Shown: in pieces, positions 46,501 to 57,960 of the stretch | Layout of the letters: each line of letters starts with the position of its first letter | Position numbering within the stretch: position 1 is the stretch's first letter | DNA from: Pomphorhynchus laevis | Taxonomy: Eukaryota > Acanthocephala > Palaeacanthocephala > Echinorhynchida > Pomphorhynchidae | Length of the DNA stretch: 64,000 nucleotides | Direction: 5' to 3' | NCBI GenBank assembly: GCA_012934845.2 | Contig: WNNJ02002859.1 | Location: 62,001 to 126,000, forward strand | Translations under genes and position numbers: made by a program | The notes under the pieces: model-generated | Seen by the model: the letters and a program-made list of their open reading frames with translations, nothing else | Databases searched by the model: none | What the model was told of the DNA's origin: nothing

Positions 46501-49500
46501 GTCGCGGATTGAACACGACTTCGTCTAAAATTGAACCGAATTGGGCTTTTATAAGATCGTTGTTTTTCACATCGACATTAATAACAACTGTTGGTAAGTC
46601 TACTTTCAAAAATGGCTTACCTCTTTTTACCCTATTTTTAAAAAACAAAAGGATACGGACAGGTCAGTCCATCAAGTAATGGTGGTAAGATATTCTGTAT
46701 AGTCTACGCTACAATAGGAATACCTTTAACGATTATAATATTTCGATCACTAGTCGAACGAATGCTTTTTATATGCTATAGATTAATTTCTCTGCTGTTC
46801 GTTAATCACAGTTTTTCTGATTATCAACTCGCGGTTACAATATTCATATGTTTACTACTTATCATTGTTGTTTTCTTCTTCGCCTTACCAACTGTACTGT
46901 TTTACGTTATGGAAGAGAGTTGGTCGTTATTGGATTCGTTTTATTATTGCTTTATTTCTTTGTCTACAATTGGATTGGGAGATCTCGTGCCTGGATCGAG
47001 ATATACAGGCACTGCAGGCGGAATTTATAATTTTGCAGCATCGGGTAATTATACTTTATAATTGGGTTTTAAGCAAACTAATTTGACTTTTGAAACCATC
47101 TTCATTTCTAAAGTGAAGTGAAATTTTTTAGTATCTTAAATATATTTTATATAATAATAAGTTTTATAATGCGAAGTCAAAATTATCAAAAATAATGTTC
47201 GACAATAATATTATCAAATATGCTAATTAATAATAATCTGATAATTTTCATACTCATACTTTATTGCCAAGACGATTGAGACCATTGCAATTTAATAAAA
47301 TTACTTTTAATTTAATTAATAATTATAATTAATTATTTTTTAATAATAATTTAATTAATTATTAATTTAATTAATATCTCGTTTAAAGTAGAGGTATATT
47401 ATGATCTTACTTGTATGCAGAATTAGTTAACATATTATCCAATTAGCTAATTATTAATTAATAATTAATTATTTTTAATTAATTAATTATTTTTATATGA
47501 CTAGATTTAGTGATATTTTAATGTAACAAATATTGGTTCCCAATTGCACCTACATAATCTTTATCTTTATATTATGGAGTATCTACATAAAAATAATTAT
47601 TAATTAATTATATTAATAATTATTATAATTATTAATCAATAATTATTTTATTGCAAAGTAATAGCAATAAAATAATTTTACCGTCAAAATATGTTATAAA
47701 TACTATTAAATAATAACTATAATAAATAATATTTTTCGTTATTTATAAAATGGAGTGAGTGAAGGTCGAACATTGTGACCCTTTTCAAGTTAGTACACTC
47801 ATACAAAACTTTTACAACCATATATACTCTAGATACGGAAGAAACATTGGAAAAGTTCCTCTTTTGAACTCTACACACTCAAAAGTGTGTTTTTATTTTG
47901 ATGATAACATGGCATTTGTAAATTATCGCAGTTTTGCTTTGGCACGACTTCCATATCTTCGATTCACTGATTCACTGTCCTTTATTTTTGATATTTTTTA
48001 TGTTTAATCAAGTATTGATTGAAATTACCTGGGCAATAATACATTTTGAAAGAGCATTAAAGTAGTAGCACCTATTAAGACATTGTTTAACTGATCGATC
48101 TTTTGTGCTAGTTGAAATAAAAAAATTATATATTTAGTATAAAAATTAAATTAAAAATACATATTGGTGGCTTTCATATATTAAAGTTTGCGCTTGATTT
48201 CGTATTGCCACGTTTATGTCGAGTAATCTGAGCACTAAGGATATTAGAGAGATAAATTATAAATTGTATATCCATATACAATAGATACGAAATAAATACG
48301 TGCAATTTTTTCTATTTTTTCCTCTTTCCTTTTCTAGTCCATGCTGTTGATAAGAATCCTTAGATTGCAATTGGATTTGCTTCATATTTGCTCTGTCATT
48401 AATATGCATTGATTCGAGTATCATGCATATGTGGGTATTTTGTTTCTTTTCAAGTATTTTGATATCGCCAAGCTCAATTCGGTTATTGTTGTTAAGGGAA
48501 TTGTTCATTATCGCAGAAGATGAATCACCTTTATTTAGAGTCTTTAAACTATGCCTTTTTATTCTTAGGGTATAGTGATCGTTAGGTTTGACCCACATAA
48601 TTTTCCCTTTGCGTTTAATTTTATCCCCTACACCTAATATTCGCTGCAGGTTACCGTTCTTTTAACTAAAATTTGTTGTAGGTTTCAATCGACAGGATTT
48701 CTTATCTACAGCATGGACTAGAAAAGGAAATGGTTAACTAAAATTTGTTGTAGGTTTCAATCGACAGGATTTCTTATCTACAGCATGGACTAGAAAAGGA
48801 AGTGGTGAAATAAAAAATTTATTTCCCGATTCTTTCGTATCTAATGATTATAGTTTGTAAAATAATAGTATTAAAACTAATTAATTTACTATTTATAATT
48901 AATAATTATTAATTATTAATTATAAATTAATTAATATTATTAATAATTATTAATTATTAATAATTAGTAATTACTAATATAATTATATAATTGTATTATA
49001 TTTCCGAAATATGAATTAAAATGCTTTTTAAAATTAAAAACATATCGAATTCAAATGAATCAAATGGGCATCACAGTTTCAGATCATCATCAGCGTATAG
49101 TAGGCACTGACATGTGAAATTTTCAGCAATTTCATTAATATAACATTTACTTGAATAAGCAAATTAAAAAATTTGTTCATGGCTTCCAATGATCCGAAGA
49201 TCGGATTGTTGAGACTGCATGAACGAGACTTGATCAAGTATCGCTGTCCTGATTAACCGCCATATTTCCCTTTGGGATATTCCTGAGAGTTTTTTGGCAA
49301 GAGTAGAGCTCGATATCTTCACCTTTATCGAGGTATGCCTTAAAAGTCTCTGTCCAGAATGTCTAATCTAGAACACGTCACAAGGAATACGACCCATAAC
49401 CATCCTCAAAACGTCGCCTAGTCACATCTGCTGACTTACTTCACTGTGGATGAGAAGCGACTTTACTCCAAGATTCTCGCGAATGGCAAAGCTTCGAACT

Positions 49501-51281
49501 TTATCTCTAAGGCAGAAGTTGGCTACATTTCGAAAGAACCTCATTTGGATTAGATAAATGAGCATGGATCAAATTCAGATGGTTAGGAATTTGGTGGTAT
49601 TAAATTTCTTACTTGCCTGCTGATGTTTTTGCTATCCATCTTTAATGTAGAGTTTCATAACTAATTATAGAGTTATAGGATTTTAGTAAGTTATTATATG
49701 ATATTTATAATATCTCAACTTATGTTCGACTCTTAATTTGCTTAAACCATCTTAAACCATTTGCTTTTGTCCCATTTAAACCATTTGCTTTTAAATCGAG
49801 TTTGAGCGGCTGTGGGAGTTAATAGTAACCCAATTATAGCTGACTTGTTTCTAAGTTTTATAGAATATGAATTTGTTCATAAATGTGTAAAAACTAAATC
49901 TAAACAATATAAATATATGAAATATATGTTTCGATACATTGATGATATATGTGTATTTAATTCTAATAATTTTTATTCAATTAGTAAACAAATTTATCCA
50001 GGTAGCCTCATTCTTAATAAAACCAATATTAATGATAAATAAGGTGTATATCTAGATATGAACATTAAATTGACATTAACTAAAACTACTATTAATTTAT
50101 ATCGTAAAGATGACATATTTAAATTTACAAGAAACATATTTTTGCATGAGCATTCATGCATACCATATAATATAAAATATAATACATTAAATAATGAAAT
50201 TTTAAGAATTGCAACAATATGTAATGATATTAACTTTCTTCAAAATCATTTTAATAATTTAATAGATGCATATTTTAAACTAGCTTACTATAAAAATAAC
50301 ATCAAGCAGAAAATAGTAAAATACATAAATCAACACAATAATATACAGAATAAATTTAAAATCATTTGATAAATCATTTGGTAAATCATTTGATAAATCA
50401 ACACAATATTAATTACACATTGTAATTAATTTTATAATAGTTTATTTTTTTATCATTATTTTTAATTTATATATATTTTCAAATAAATATTTTCAAATAA
50501 ATCTAAACTATATAAAGATATAAAATATATGTTTCGATACATTGATGATATATGTGTATTTAATTCTAATAATTTTTATTCAATTAGTGAACAAATTTAT
50601 CCAGAAAGCCTTATTCTTAACAAAACCAATGTTAATGATAAAGAAAATGTGATAAGAACATTAAATTAACATCAATTAAAATTATTAATTTATTTCGTAA
50701 AGATCACATAAATTTACAAGAAATATATGTTTGCATGAACATTCATTCATCCAAGATCATTACAGATATTCAAAATAACGTTGTGCAAACATATAAAAAA
50801 GATTTCGGTGCATTTTACTTGATGACTGCTTACTCGACTTTCTAGCATTTAACAAGTGGATTATTGCCTTGTTTAATTTACTTAATCGACTAATTAAAAT
50901 TAAATTATTCAATTTATTAAAATTAAATATTCTAAATTAATTAAAATTAAATTAAAAGTTAATTAATTAACTATTATTTAGTTTCTCTTCAATATAATGT
51001 CGTTAGCTTAGTTGTCGCATACAATTTGCGCTTAAATTTGTTTTATAGCATACATAGTTACTGGGGTATTCTCTTTAACGTTGCTTGTCGGTGTATCAGC
51101 AAATATACCACAGTTTAACTTTGCAAGATTTTACCAGATTAACTCAGATATTCGAAGTGAAAATGATGAATCGGTAAGACAACGAAGCATTATGCACGAC
51201 GTTAACAATTCTGCAAGATACGATGAAACTGAACCGTCATCAGTGGCCAGTTCAAATGACATCAATGACGCATTTCTTTAA
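43584..51281 (+). CDS. Two-pore-domain (K2P) potassium channel, TWIK-like, 328 residues
   Basis: A plasma-membrane background (leak) K+ channel; two such subunits form one pore. Exons: 43584-43844, 46494-46593, 46652-47044 and 51049-51281; phases agree and give 328 residues. M1 lies at about residues 21-39 (VIIYVVYLLIGALIFSLIE). The extracellular cap has N-glycosylation sites NIT (62) and NTT (94). The first selectivity filter is TTVGYG (118-123); M2 follows GGKIFCIVYATIGIPLT; M3 is about 181-203; the second filter is TIGLGD (226-231); M4 is about 252-268 (AYIVTGVFSLTLLVGVS). A hydrophilic tail of about 60 residues ends the protein. GGK-F-I-Y--IGIP and the second filter TIGLGD fit the TWIK/TWK group. 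The start is the ATG at 43584. The exon 2 acceptor (GAG at 46491-46493) is the only phase-compatible one and is not strong. Introns 1 and 3 (2.6 and 4.0 kb) hold Penelope-like pieces in both orientations. The gene looks intact. Confidence 0.9.
44095..45240 (-). mobile_element. Penelope-like element 3' ends, three tandem-like copies, minus strand
   Basis: Three copies read on the minus strand: about 45235-44940, 44935-44760 (partial) and 44680-44095. Each has the coding tail (NQHNNIK...FKII) or its remnant, TTTCATCAGAGGAAAT, GGGCC-like, AACCTGATAGCATAGCAG and TCCTGATGACC. All lie in K2P intron 1, antisense to the gene. The third copy carries an expanded AGTATCTAAT-type microsatellite in its 3'UTR. 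Confidence 0.7.
44276..44560. repeat. Expanded TATCTAATAG-type repeat, 83-bp higher-order unit
   Basis: Decamer-like words AGTATCTAAT and AGTATCTTAT dominate. From about 44346 an 83-bp block beginning TTATCTATTAATAGTATCTA is repeated at about 44429 with near identity and starts a third time at about 44512. It is an internal expansion of the PLE 3'UTR, which at other copies has just one or two such words. Confidence 0.75.
45241..46493. other. K2P intron 1 remainder
   Basis: AT-rich, with an ATAATATTATAA simple-repeat run at 46240-46440. No element or exon recognised. Confidence 0.4.
47045..48250. other. K2P intron 3, first part
   Basis: Mostly AT-rich. A less AT-rich open segment (47759-48007, plus) encodes RYGRNIGKVPLLNSTHSK and similar sequence that matches nothing I know; it may be decayed element sequence. 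Confidence 0.35.
48257..48660 (-). mobile_element. Penelope-like GIY-YIG fragment, second type
   Basis: The minus-strand frame from about 48600 reads IMWVKPNDHYTLRIKRH, then KGDSSSAIMNNSLNNNNRIE and ILESMHIND, the pattern of the GIY-YIG endonuclease of Penelope-like elements. It differs from the fragment at 57340-57590, so at least two PLE lineages are present. Broken and antisense in K2P intron 3. Confidence 0.65.
48662..48805 (+). repeat. 72-bp tandem duplication
   Basis: TTAACTAAAATTTGTTGTAG starts two copies at 48662 and 48734, identical over almost all 72 bp (AAATGG against AAGTGG at the end). The internal word CAGCATGGACTAGAAAAGGA is also found inverted at 48331-48350 in the adjoining GIY-YIG fragment. 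The pair therefore derives from the PLE tail and faces it tail to tail. Confidence 0.8.
49000..49760. other. Balanced-composition stretch of unknown origin
   Basis: About 49160-49600 has markedly higher GC than the intron around it. Translations include TVDEKRLYSKILANGKAS and FMASNDPKIGLLRLHERD but no recognised family. It is probably an unidentified transposon remnant inside K2P intron 3. Confidence 0.35.
49800..50370 (+). mobile_element. Penelope-like element RT fragment (palm to C-terminus)
   Basis: The frame reads GVNSNPIIADLFLSFIEYEF, then YMFRYIDDICVFNSNNF with the catalytic YIDD, ILNKTNIND, YLDMNIKLTL, and the tail FLQNHFNNLI ... KYINQHNN, ending at a stop after NKFKII. These blocks and their order fit Penelope-like reverse transcriptases. 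It is largely open with a single break, hence fairly young. It lies in K2P intron 3, sense strand. Confidence 0.75.
50490..50770 (+). mobile_element. Second partial Penelope-like RT copy
   Basis: Repeats 49900-50150 almost word for word at its start (AAATATATGTTTCGATACAT, TTGATGATATATGTG) and then decays. It is a separate, more degraded insertion of the same family or a local duplication. Confidence 0.7.
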
Positions 51282-52127
51282 AATGATACGATTCCGATAG
51301 AGTTTTAAGTTTTTGTTGATATAATGTATTTTTGTTTTGAATGATTACATGAAAATAATGTTTGTTTTGTAAATTGAAAACCTAACTCTTTGTTCCCAGA
51401 ATATACTCACAGGATTCCAAAAGTTCATAAAAATGATCAAACCAGGATCGCCAATACGATTTAATCCGTAGCTATATGTTTATATTTTATAAGTTATAAC
51501 ACATTTGTGGGTTTTGAAAATTTATAACATCAACAATAGTTTATTTTTGTTTCTTTGATATCCTAATTCAGAGATCGACAACCGCTAGCTCGCCTGCCAA
51601 ACACGGCACTGGAATTTAAAAAGTCAATAATTCTTAATTAAATTTATTGAAACTTAATTAAATTTATTTTTAAAAAGTCTTAAAATTTAAGAATTCGAGT
51701 GGTTATACGCTAACATAGATTTATATTTTTTATATTTTAATTATATTATATTATTTATATTTTTTCATTCGTGTTTAATTTTTAAAGTCACATTTAAATT
51801 TACTTTTTATACTTGAATGTATATTTAAATATTTAATCATATGATAATTCTACAACTTTCTGACTATATTCCAAGTATGAATTTCATGTCTAACAAAAAG
51901 TTAGAAACAAGTAATGAATCTTAAAACAAAAAATGTAAAATATTTGTTTTGAAACAAATAAAAATATTTTGCGTTGTTTATTATATCAAATAGCTGAGTT
52001 ATTATTATATACTGCCAGAGTTTTCGCCGCGCTACGGCTTCCACAGTGGCTCATCTAGAACATAAAAGACATTGAACAGCGTCACAAAATTTGAAAAGAT
52101 ACAAAACAAACAAACCATGAAATTATG
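51282..52127. other. 3' flank of K2P gene
   Basis: AT-rich. No canonical AATAAA lies directly after the stop at 51281, though ATTAAA-like and AATAAA words occur further on (for instance near 51955). Nothing else recognised. Confidence 0.35.
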
Positions 52128-52540
52128 TCATATCATCGAGTCGAGCCAGGACACTGCTTCCTCTTTATTGTTTACGCTGTTGTCGCTATCCGAACTTGCT
52201 ATCAGGATCGTCTTTATAAGTTTCCGTGATACCTTGTTATCTGCTCTGTAAATTACTCTTGCGCTGCACTTTGGTTGCAGATTAGGATAAAACATCTAAC
52301 ATCTCTCGGGAAAGTATCTTTGAGCGGTACATTTTGAAAGATTGTTTTGCCAGAATTACATTCAAAAATGTAAATATGAAAGAAACATTCAGGATAAAAC
52401 TACAACAAATAAAAGGAATCAAAGTCACTAACACTTCTCTGCGTGCTACGGCAATCCTTAGGGATGTCTCGTCGTTCGCAGAGTAAGAGAATGTCAAGGA
52501 TTTGACAGATAAGTACGGAATAACTGTAATAAAAAAAGTA
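52128..52540 (-). pseudogene. Possible membrane-protein remnant or terminal exon(s)
   Basis: On the minus strand an acceptor-like TTTTTTTATTACAG at about 52525 precedes an open segment with SLRIAVARREVLVTLIPF and a strongly hydrophobic stretch (IPFICCSFILNVSFIFTFLN, about 20 residues), then a stop. In another frame the DNA continues open to a stop at 52128: RVIYRADNKVSRKLIKTIL then an acidic tail (SSDSDN, NKEEAVSWLDSMI). Either an intron or a frame change joins the two. I do not recognise the family. LINE E begins immediately upstream and may have cut the gene. Confidence 0.3.
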
Positions 52541-52559
52541 AATCCTATAACCAAGCTTA

Positions 52560-55355
52560 CAGCTCTTTTCTTGTGAAAGGAGCTGTAAGTGATTTACAAA
52601 AGCTGCCCGACTCTCGACCTGGAATTTTGGGTCATCTAACCAAATTAGTAATTTTCGATGAGGATGACCTGAAATTCCGGTATCCGCAGTGCTTCCGCTG
52701 TCAGCGATGGATCACTTTTCAAACATGTGTTTGGAAAGTGGTCCTCGCTGTGTGCACTGTGGAGACGAGCATGAATCACAAAATTATAAAAGAAAGGTCC
52801 GAAAGACCTAAGTGTGCTAACTGTACACAGTCACATAGGGCTTATTCTCACCCATGCATCCATTTTAAAGAATGTTTAAAGTGGGTGGATGATGAGAATA
52901 AAAAAGCGTGTGAAGGAGCACAAACCTTTTTATAAGCCGCAAGAAAACAGTCGGGTGATCAACATGTCTCAGAAATGAGAATGTTGATCGACCGACTAAA
53001 CGAACTGGAAAAAAGGTGACGATAGTGACCGCGGAAAATAAAAATCTAAAATCAAAATTGTTATCAAAAGAGAATAAAATACAAAATTTGAAAAAAGATA
53101 TAAGCCTAATATCAATAAGTAATTACAAAAACTATAATGAAAATAAAAAATAATACAAAAGAAAAATCAAATCGTTTTGCAACTTTAAAAAACGCAGATC
53201 CAGAAGAGGATGACGAAAACATGGAGTTTGGCTCCTTAGTTTCCTCAGACTCGAGAAGGATTTGCAATTTTTAAAGTTGTGCACAAACAGGCAAGGAAAA
53301 TAGCTCTTCAAAAGAAAGAGGCACCAAGTTAGGGGAACAACGTCCTCCTGCAAATGCAGCCGTGTAAAAAGCGGTGCATTGAGTACAATTAGTTGAAGGA
53401 CATTTCGTTGATAAGTTGGAATATAGGAACTGTTAGGAAACTAGTTCAATTTTTTAAATTTGGATCATGGGGATGTACTCTTTCTGCAGGAGGCGCGTTC
53501 TCAGCAGGTTTTAAACACAAACTGAAGTTTTGAAAATTACAAAATTTTCACATATCAAGTTGACAGTAAGTTAGAGCTCACCCTGGTCTCAATGATGAGC
53601 GAGCGTCTTAAGGCTTGCTTTATTTCAGAGGTGTTCAGTGACGTGGGCTCTTATCAACTTCTGAAATTCTTCGTTTCCCGCCGTCCGGTGTATGTAGCAA
53701 ACTGCTACATAAACCGGGTGGCTTGCGGACGAAGGAGAGTAAGAAGGTCGTCAAGAATTTGCTGCTTAGAGTGTTTAATGCCGGTGCTCACTACATTGTT
53801 GGTGGCCTAAATTACTCCGAAGGTGCTCTTGTGGGATCACTGATTGACTAAATCGGAGAGGCCATAATCCCACTAGAAGGAACGTTTCTCCGGTGTCATA
53901 CAGGTTACCAATCCATTTTAGAAATTGCAATTAATTTAAAAAATGTCAAGTTTAAAACAAATTGGTTAAAAAAACATAGAATGGGACGGATTTAATGACG
54001 GACATGAGCTTGTATATTGGGTTTGGAAGGAGGAAATGGTCCAAAAAACCAGATTTTAACCGATCAAGGCTGGTATACAAGCTTACAACCAAAAAGTTTA
54101 AATGTTTTTAACCAATAATAATGATAATAATATTAATGAAATTTTAAATTATATAACGAATGAATGTGAGAATGTGTGTGAGTACATGAAAATTTTTAAT
54201 GAATTGAGCGTGAATGTTAAAATGAATGGTTTATGTGATTTTAGTTCAAATTTTATAAATAATCAATTGTATTTTTAAGAAATAATTATTTTTTATACAA
54301 TTTTAATGCTGAATTATAATTCAGCAAATAAACACCTGCGGACAATACGACCACCATTGCTAAAATACAATCCTAAGGCCTTGCAGATGAAGAAACTCCT
54401 CTTGAATATTAAGAGCTAATACTAATCCGTCCGATCGGAGGAGGTTCCTCATGTGCCGACTCCAAGATCAAATCGATGAAGAGTCGTTGAAGCATGATGC
54501 AAGAAAGCTGCTGTCCTACAAGACTTTCTCAAAAGAATGGTGGATATCCATAAGGAAGACCACCTTTCGGTCTTGGAGAGCAAAAGCTTCCAAGTGGATT
54601 CCTTCAAATGGCATTAAAGTTGTATTAGAGAGAATGAAAAAGAGACATCTCTCAAATGCAATGATATGCTCCGAGGATGTGCAGCTTCAAAATAGGTTGA
54701 AGCTTACTTCTATCATATTGACCCATTTGAAGAGGATATCACACTTGAAGATCTCTTGGATTCGTGGCCGATCATGCCTAAGAAATCATCTAATGGCATC
54801 TCGGCGTTCGCGGCTGCTACCAAGCTGATCAACGAGGAACTTCGGGGGCAAATCTCGACTAAACTGATAGCTTCATCGCTAGCAGCCTGGCCAGATATTT
54901 CTTCCAAAGTGTCGGTGGGTGTCAACGGCTAAGGACACGGGACCAATCACCATATACAATAAAATGGTGATGGTCTATGAGAGAGCTCTGGCAAGATACC
55001 TGGCTCGCTACTACAAGTCGCGTGGATTGTTGGGTGACCACATTCACGTGTTTCGTATTGGTAGGGGAACTGTAAAAGCAGTCAGGGCATTACAGGTTTT
55101 TCTCACCAAGGATACACGACCGGCACTGCTGTATTCTCTTGACGTGTCTGCAGCCTTTGACAACATCACACTCAACTCATTAATGGAAACGTTAAGAATA
55201 GATGTTGTTCCACTGAACATTCTGCGTCAAGTGTGGGGAATTTTGGAGAGCAGAAGCTTCTATCTACAATACGAAAAGAGTTTATTATATAAGCTATTCA
55301 AAGGTCTTCCTTAAGGGTCCCTTTTATCGCCAATCCTTTATGACTTACTTTGTTT
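52560..55355 (+). mobile_element. APE-type LINE E with zinc-knuckle ORF1, lacks its 3' end
   Basis: ORF1 (52573-52935, with frame changes) has Cys-His zinc knuckles of the jockey/I type: YPQCFRCQ, then PKCANCTQSHRAY and HPCIHFKE. A disrupted APE domain follows (ISWNIGTVRKLVQFF near 53410, then LFLQEARSQQ in another frame). The RT starts near 54440 (LEDLLDSWPIMPKKSSNG) and continues in the frame 54919-55314: ITIYNKMVMVYERALARYLA, LLYSLDVSAAFDNITLNSLM, FKGLP, stop in place of Gln, GSLLSPILYDLL. It ends at about 55355 before the YxDD block, so the thumb and 3'UTR are missing. Many breaks; old. Confidence 0.8.
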
Positions 55356-56225
55356 TTGTGTTTAATTTAAAATCTTAATTATTTGTTTTATAAAAAATAA
55401 AATATAATTTTATCGTTTAAATATTGTTTTGTTTATTTTTATCATTGTTTTTACCATCACAAATCTGGAAAGAAAAAAATTACTACAGTCAAAAGACAAA
55501 TGCTTCCCGTAGACGGGTTTGCAGAATATCGCATATGGGCGTGAAGATTTACTTTTCATAAATTCAACGTTCATTGTTAATCAGTGTCTTTTTTACTTTA
55601 ATAAATTCTTACAAATGAAAAAAATTGTGTTCATTTTGACGATAGTAATAGTTCGTTACCGAAAATTTGTGTAAAAACTTGAATAAATAGAATTTTGTCT
55701 TGAATCATTAAAATAATTTAAAATATCGTTATTATTTGTTGCAAATTAACTGAAAATTAATGCATTGTTTAAATTTAAAATGCATATAAGAAAATGTTCA
55801 AAATATATTGTAATTTAAAGAATCTATTAAAATTAAAGACTCCGTTGAGAATTATAGGAAACAATTAATATATTAAATTATACTTTAATTTTATACATCG
55901 AGAAAGATACAATAATAAATATAATGTTATCTAGATTTCGGCTATGCAATAGCCCTCTTTAAGAGTTAGCGTTGATGTAATTAAACCTGGATAAGATGCT
56001 GCACCACGCACCCTCTAATATGAGTAATTATATATATTGTTGGATTGATGTCATTCCAAGAGTATCTTGTTTAATTTGGTTTAAACTCCTGAAAACTGCT
56101 TGTTGAAATTTATATTGAACTACACAGTATTTAATGCAATGTGGAGAACGAAACTTAATGATTGGAAAATATTAATTTGTACATAAACAAATATTTTTCA
56201 TTATTGGGATTGTGAGGCAATATTA
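55356..56225. other. AT-rich intergenic region between LINE E and POLR3H
   Basis: No coding segment or element recognised. It contains the 3' flank of the minus-strand POLR3H gene. Confidence 0.4.
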
Positions 56226-56888
56226 TTATCCTTCCATTGTTTTATCCTGTTCGGCAGTTTGAAGCCACCACGATAACATACCGAGTCCTGGTTCATTGAT
56301 GGAGCCAATTATTGTATACGGCGGACACGATTCTTTGTTTTCTTGTTCTGGAGGTTGCTCTTCAAATACTTCATCAACAACTCTAAATCTAATCGGTTCT
56401 CCGACATCCATAAATAGACTGACACAACTATCTGCTTCAGGTTCCACATCTATATTATTGTCTTCATCTCCGCTATCGACTTCTTCAGTGCAGTATTTCC
56501 AGACCCACGTCTTTTCAGCTTCGTTATACTCTGATCCATGTTGATGAGCTTTCGCTGGTATAAATATATCTTGAAATACTTGTCCTACGCGAACGTAAGT
56601 TCCAGCAATTGATGACCGTAATACGTGACCATAGACTATTTCTCCAATACAAGGGCGAAACATTAATGCTCGAAAATTAACCCTGTGATGGGAGGCACCA
56701 TCCCCTGGTAAAATATGCCCAGCTGATATATCAGTTACATCGAAAACCCTAACAAACAATCCAACGTTAAAAATAACCTTATCTGTCAATTTGTAATTGA
56801 GTTGATCGATTATCGAGCTTTCTATGGATTCACCAAGCTGTGAAGGATTAATACGCACCACACTTTTGAGCTCGGCCAACGTAAACAT
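56226..56888 (-). CDS. POLR3H: RNA polymerase III subunit RPC8 (POLR3H), 220 residues, single exon
   Basis: RPC8 pairs with RPC9 to form the stalk of RNA polymerase III and helps initiation; it is the Pol III counterpart of RPB7. The start is the ATG at 56888 (MFTLAELKSVVRI), which matches the family N-terminus; four more codons upstream are open but lack an ATG. The N-terminal RPB7-like domain includes KVIFNVGLFVRVFDVTDI, GDGASHHRVNFRALMF and GEIVYGHV. The C-terminal OB-fold domain includes DIFIPAKA, EAEKTWVWKY, MDVGEPIRFRVVDEVFEE and ends in SINEPGLGMLSWWLQT. The length is close to the human protein (204), with extra acidic residues (SGDEDNNIDVEPEADS) between strands. No intron and no defect seen. 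Gene neighbours are retroelements. Confidence 0.96.
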   Translation of the reverse strand: MFTLAELKSVVRINPSQLGESIESSIIDQLNYKLTDKVIFNVGLFVRVFDVTDISAGHILPGDGASHHRVNFRALMFRPCIGEIVYGHVLRSSIAGTYVRVGQVFQDIFIPAKAHQHGSEYNEAEKTWVWKYCTEEVDSGDEDNNIDVEPEADSCVSLFMDVGEPIRFRVVDEVFEEQPPEQENKESCPPYTIIGSINEPGLGMLSWWLQTAEQDKTMEG

Positions 56889-57059
56889 GACGATTAGCAA
56901 TTAGGTTTAAATCTATAAATTGCATCTAGATTATAGATTAATTATCTATAGTGATAACTATAGTTATATTTTATTAAATTTAAAATATAAATATTAAATA
57001 AAAGTCATATAAGAAATCCTTTATTAAATCAATAAGATTTGCTTCACTGAGTATGGCTA

Positions 57060-57600
57060 CGATGATTAATTTTTATGCTTAAAAGAAAGAAGTATTCCTG
57101 TCACATAGTTTGTACTTTAATATTTAAACAAGTTGTTTTTGGCCGAGAACGAGAAAAGAAATTCATAGGATTAACGTTTACGAATAATTTTTGGAATATT
57201 AATTTCAAAAGTTTTGTTTCAAACAATAAAACATTAAATGCTTCAAATTTTGTTTTGTATAATAATAAAATAACGAAGTTACACAACATTTTGAAAAAGA
57301 AACCCAAACATGATAATGATAGAGTTGTTTAAGAATGCGATAAAATATATAGGGGTAAAACAGGCCAACCATTAGAGACTAGATTAAAACAACACAAATA
57401 CACACTCAAAAATGACCTAAGTAGAGATATTGTAGATCATAGTTTAAATTTAGATCATAATATTGACTATAATAATACTGTTGTTTTAGCAAAAGAAACC
57501 AATTGTTTAAATAGATGAATTATCGAGGCTTATTACATTCATAAAACTCCAATATTATTATGCCGAATAATTAACCTGACGTAACGTTAAATATTTTGTA
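57060..57600 (+). mobile_element. Penelope-like element, C-terminal GIY-YIG endonuclease part
   Basis: The frame includes KLHNILKKKPKHDNDR, then ECDKIYRGKTGQPLETRLKQ, DIVDHSLNLDHNIDYNN, LAKETNCLNR and IIEAYYIHKTP, the full course of a GIY-YIG domain with its upstream linker (from about 57075). The element is broken. About 360 bases after the domain comes a hammerhead-like motif (57961), so the 3'UTR seems to be preserved. Confidence 0.75.
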
Positions 57601-57960
57601 AAGATGTTGTAAACGATTATTTAGTTTAAACAATCTTTTTATTTTATTTTATACTATATTTAATTTTTCTAGTACATTTAATTATTATAATTATATTTTT
57701 CTAATTTTTTCAAATTATTTATTTTGAATGAAAATATTATGGTAATTATTTTTGTTTTTTTTTTCTAAACTATTTTGAATCATTCTTTTTTATTGCGTTT
57801 TGTGTACCTTCAAAAGCTGCCGAAATCGTGTTAAAAATTCAAACAACAGTGAAAGTGGCTGGTTATCGCTAATAACAGCAGCACCTGCCCAAAGCAAATG
57901 ACGGTGATCGTTTAGAACTTTTTTATATGATCATGTACATTTTAAAAACATGGTAATTTT

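Noticed and set aside
47759-48007. Extra exon of the K2P channel
   Set aside because: Exons 3 and 4 join directly in phase and complete the M4 helix; the segment has no membrane or channel motif.
49160-49600. Mariner-type transposase
   Set aside because: Only loose resemblance around TVDEKRL; no D,D(34)D spacing, no helix-turn-helix and no terminal repeats were found.
49812-50369. Group II intron or telomerase reverse transcriptase
   Set aside because: Block order and the tail (FLQNHFNN, YINQHNN) fit Penelope-like RT, and the same tail leads into the PLE 3'UTR at 24780-24985.
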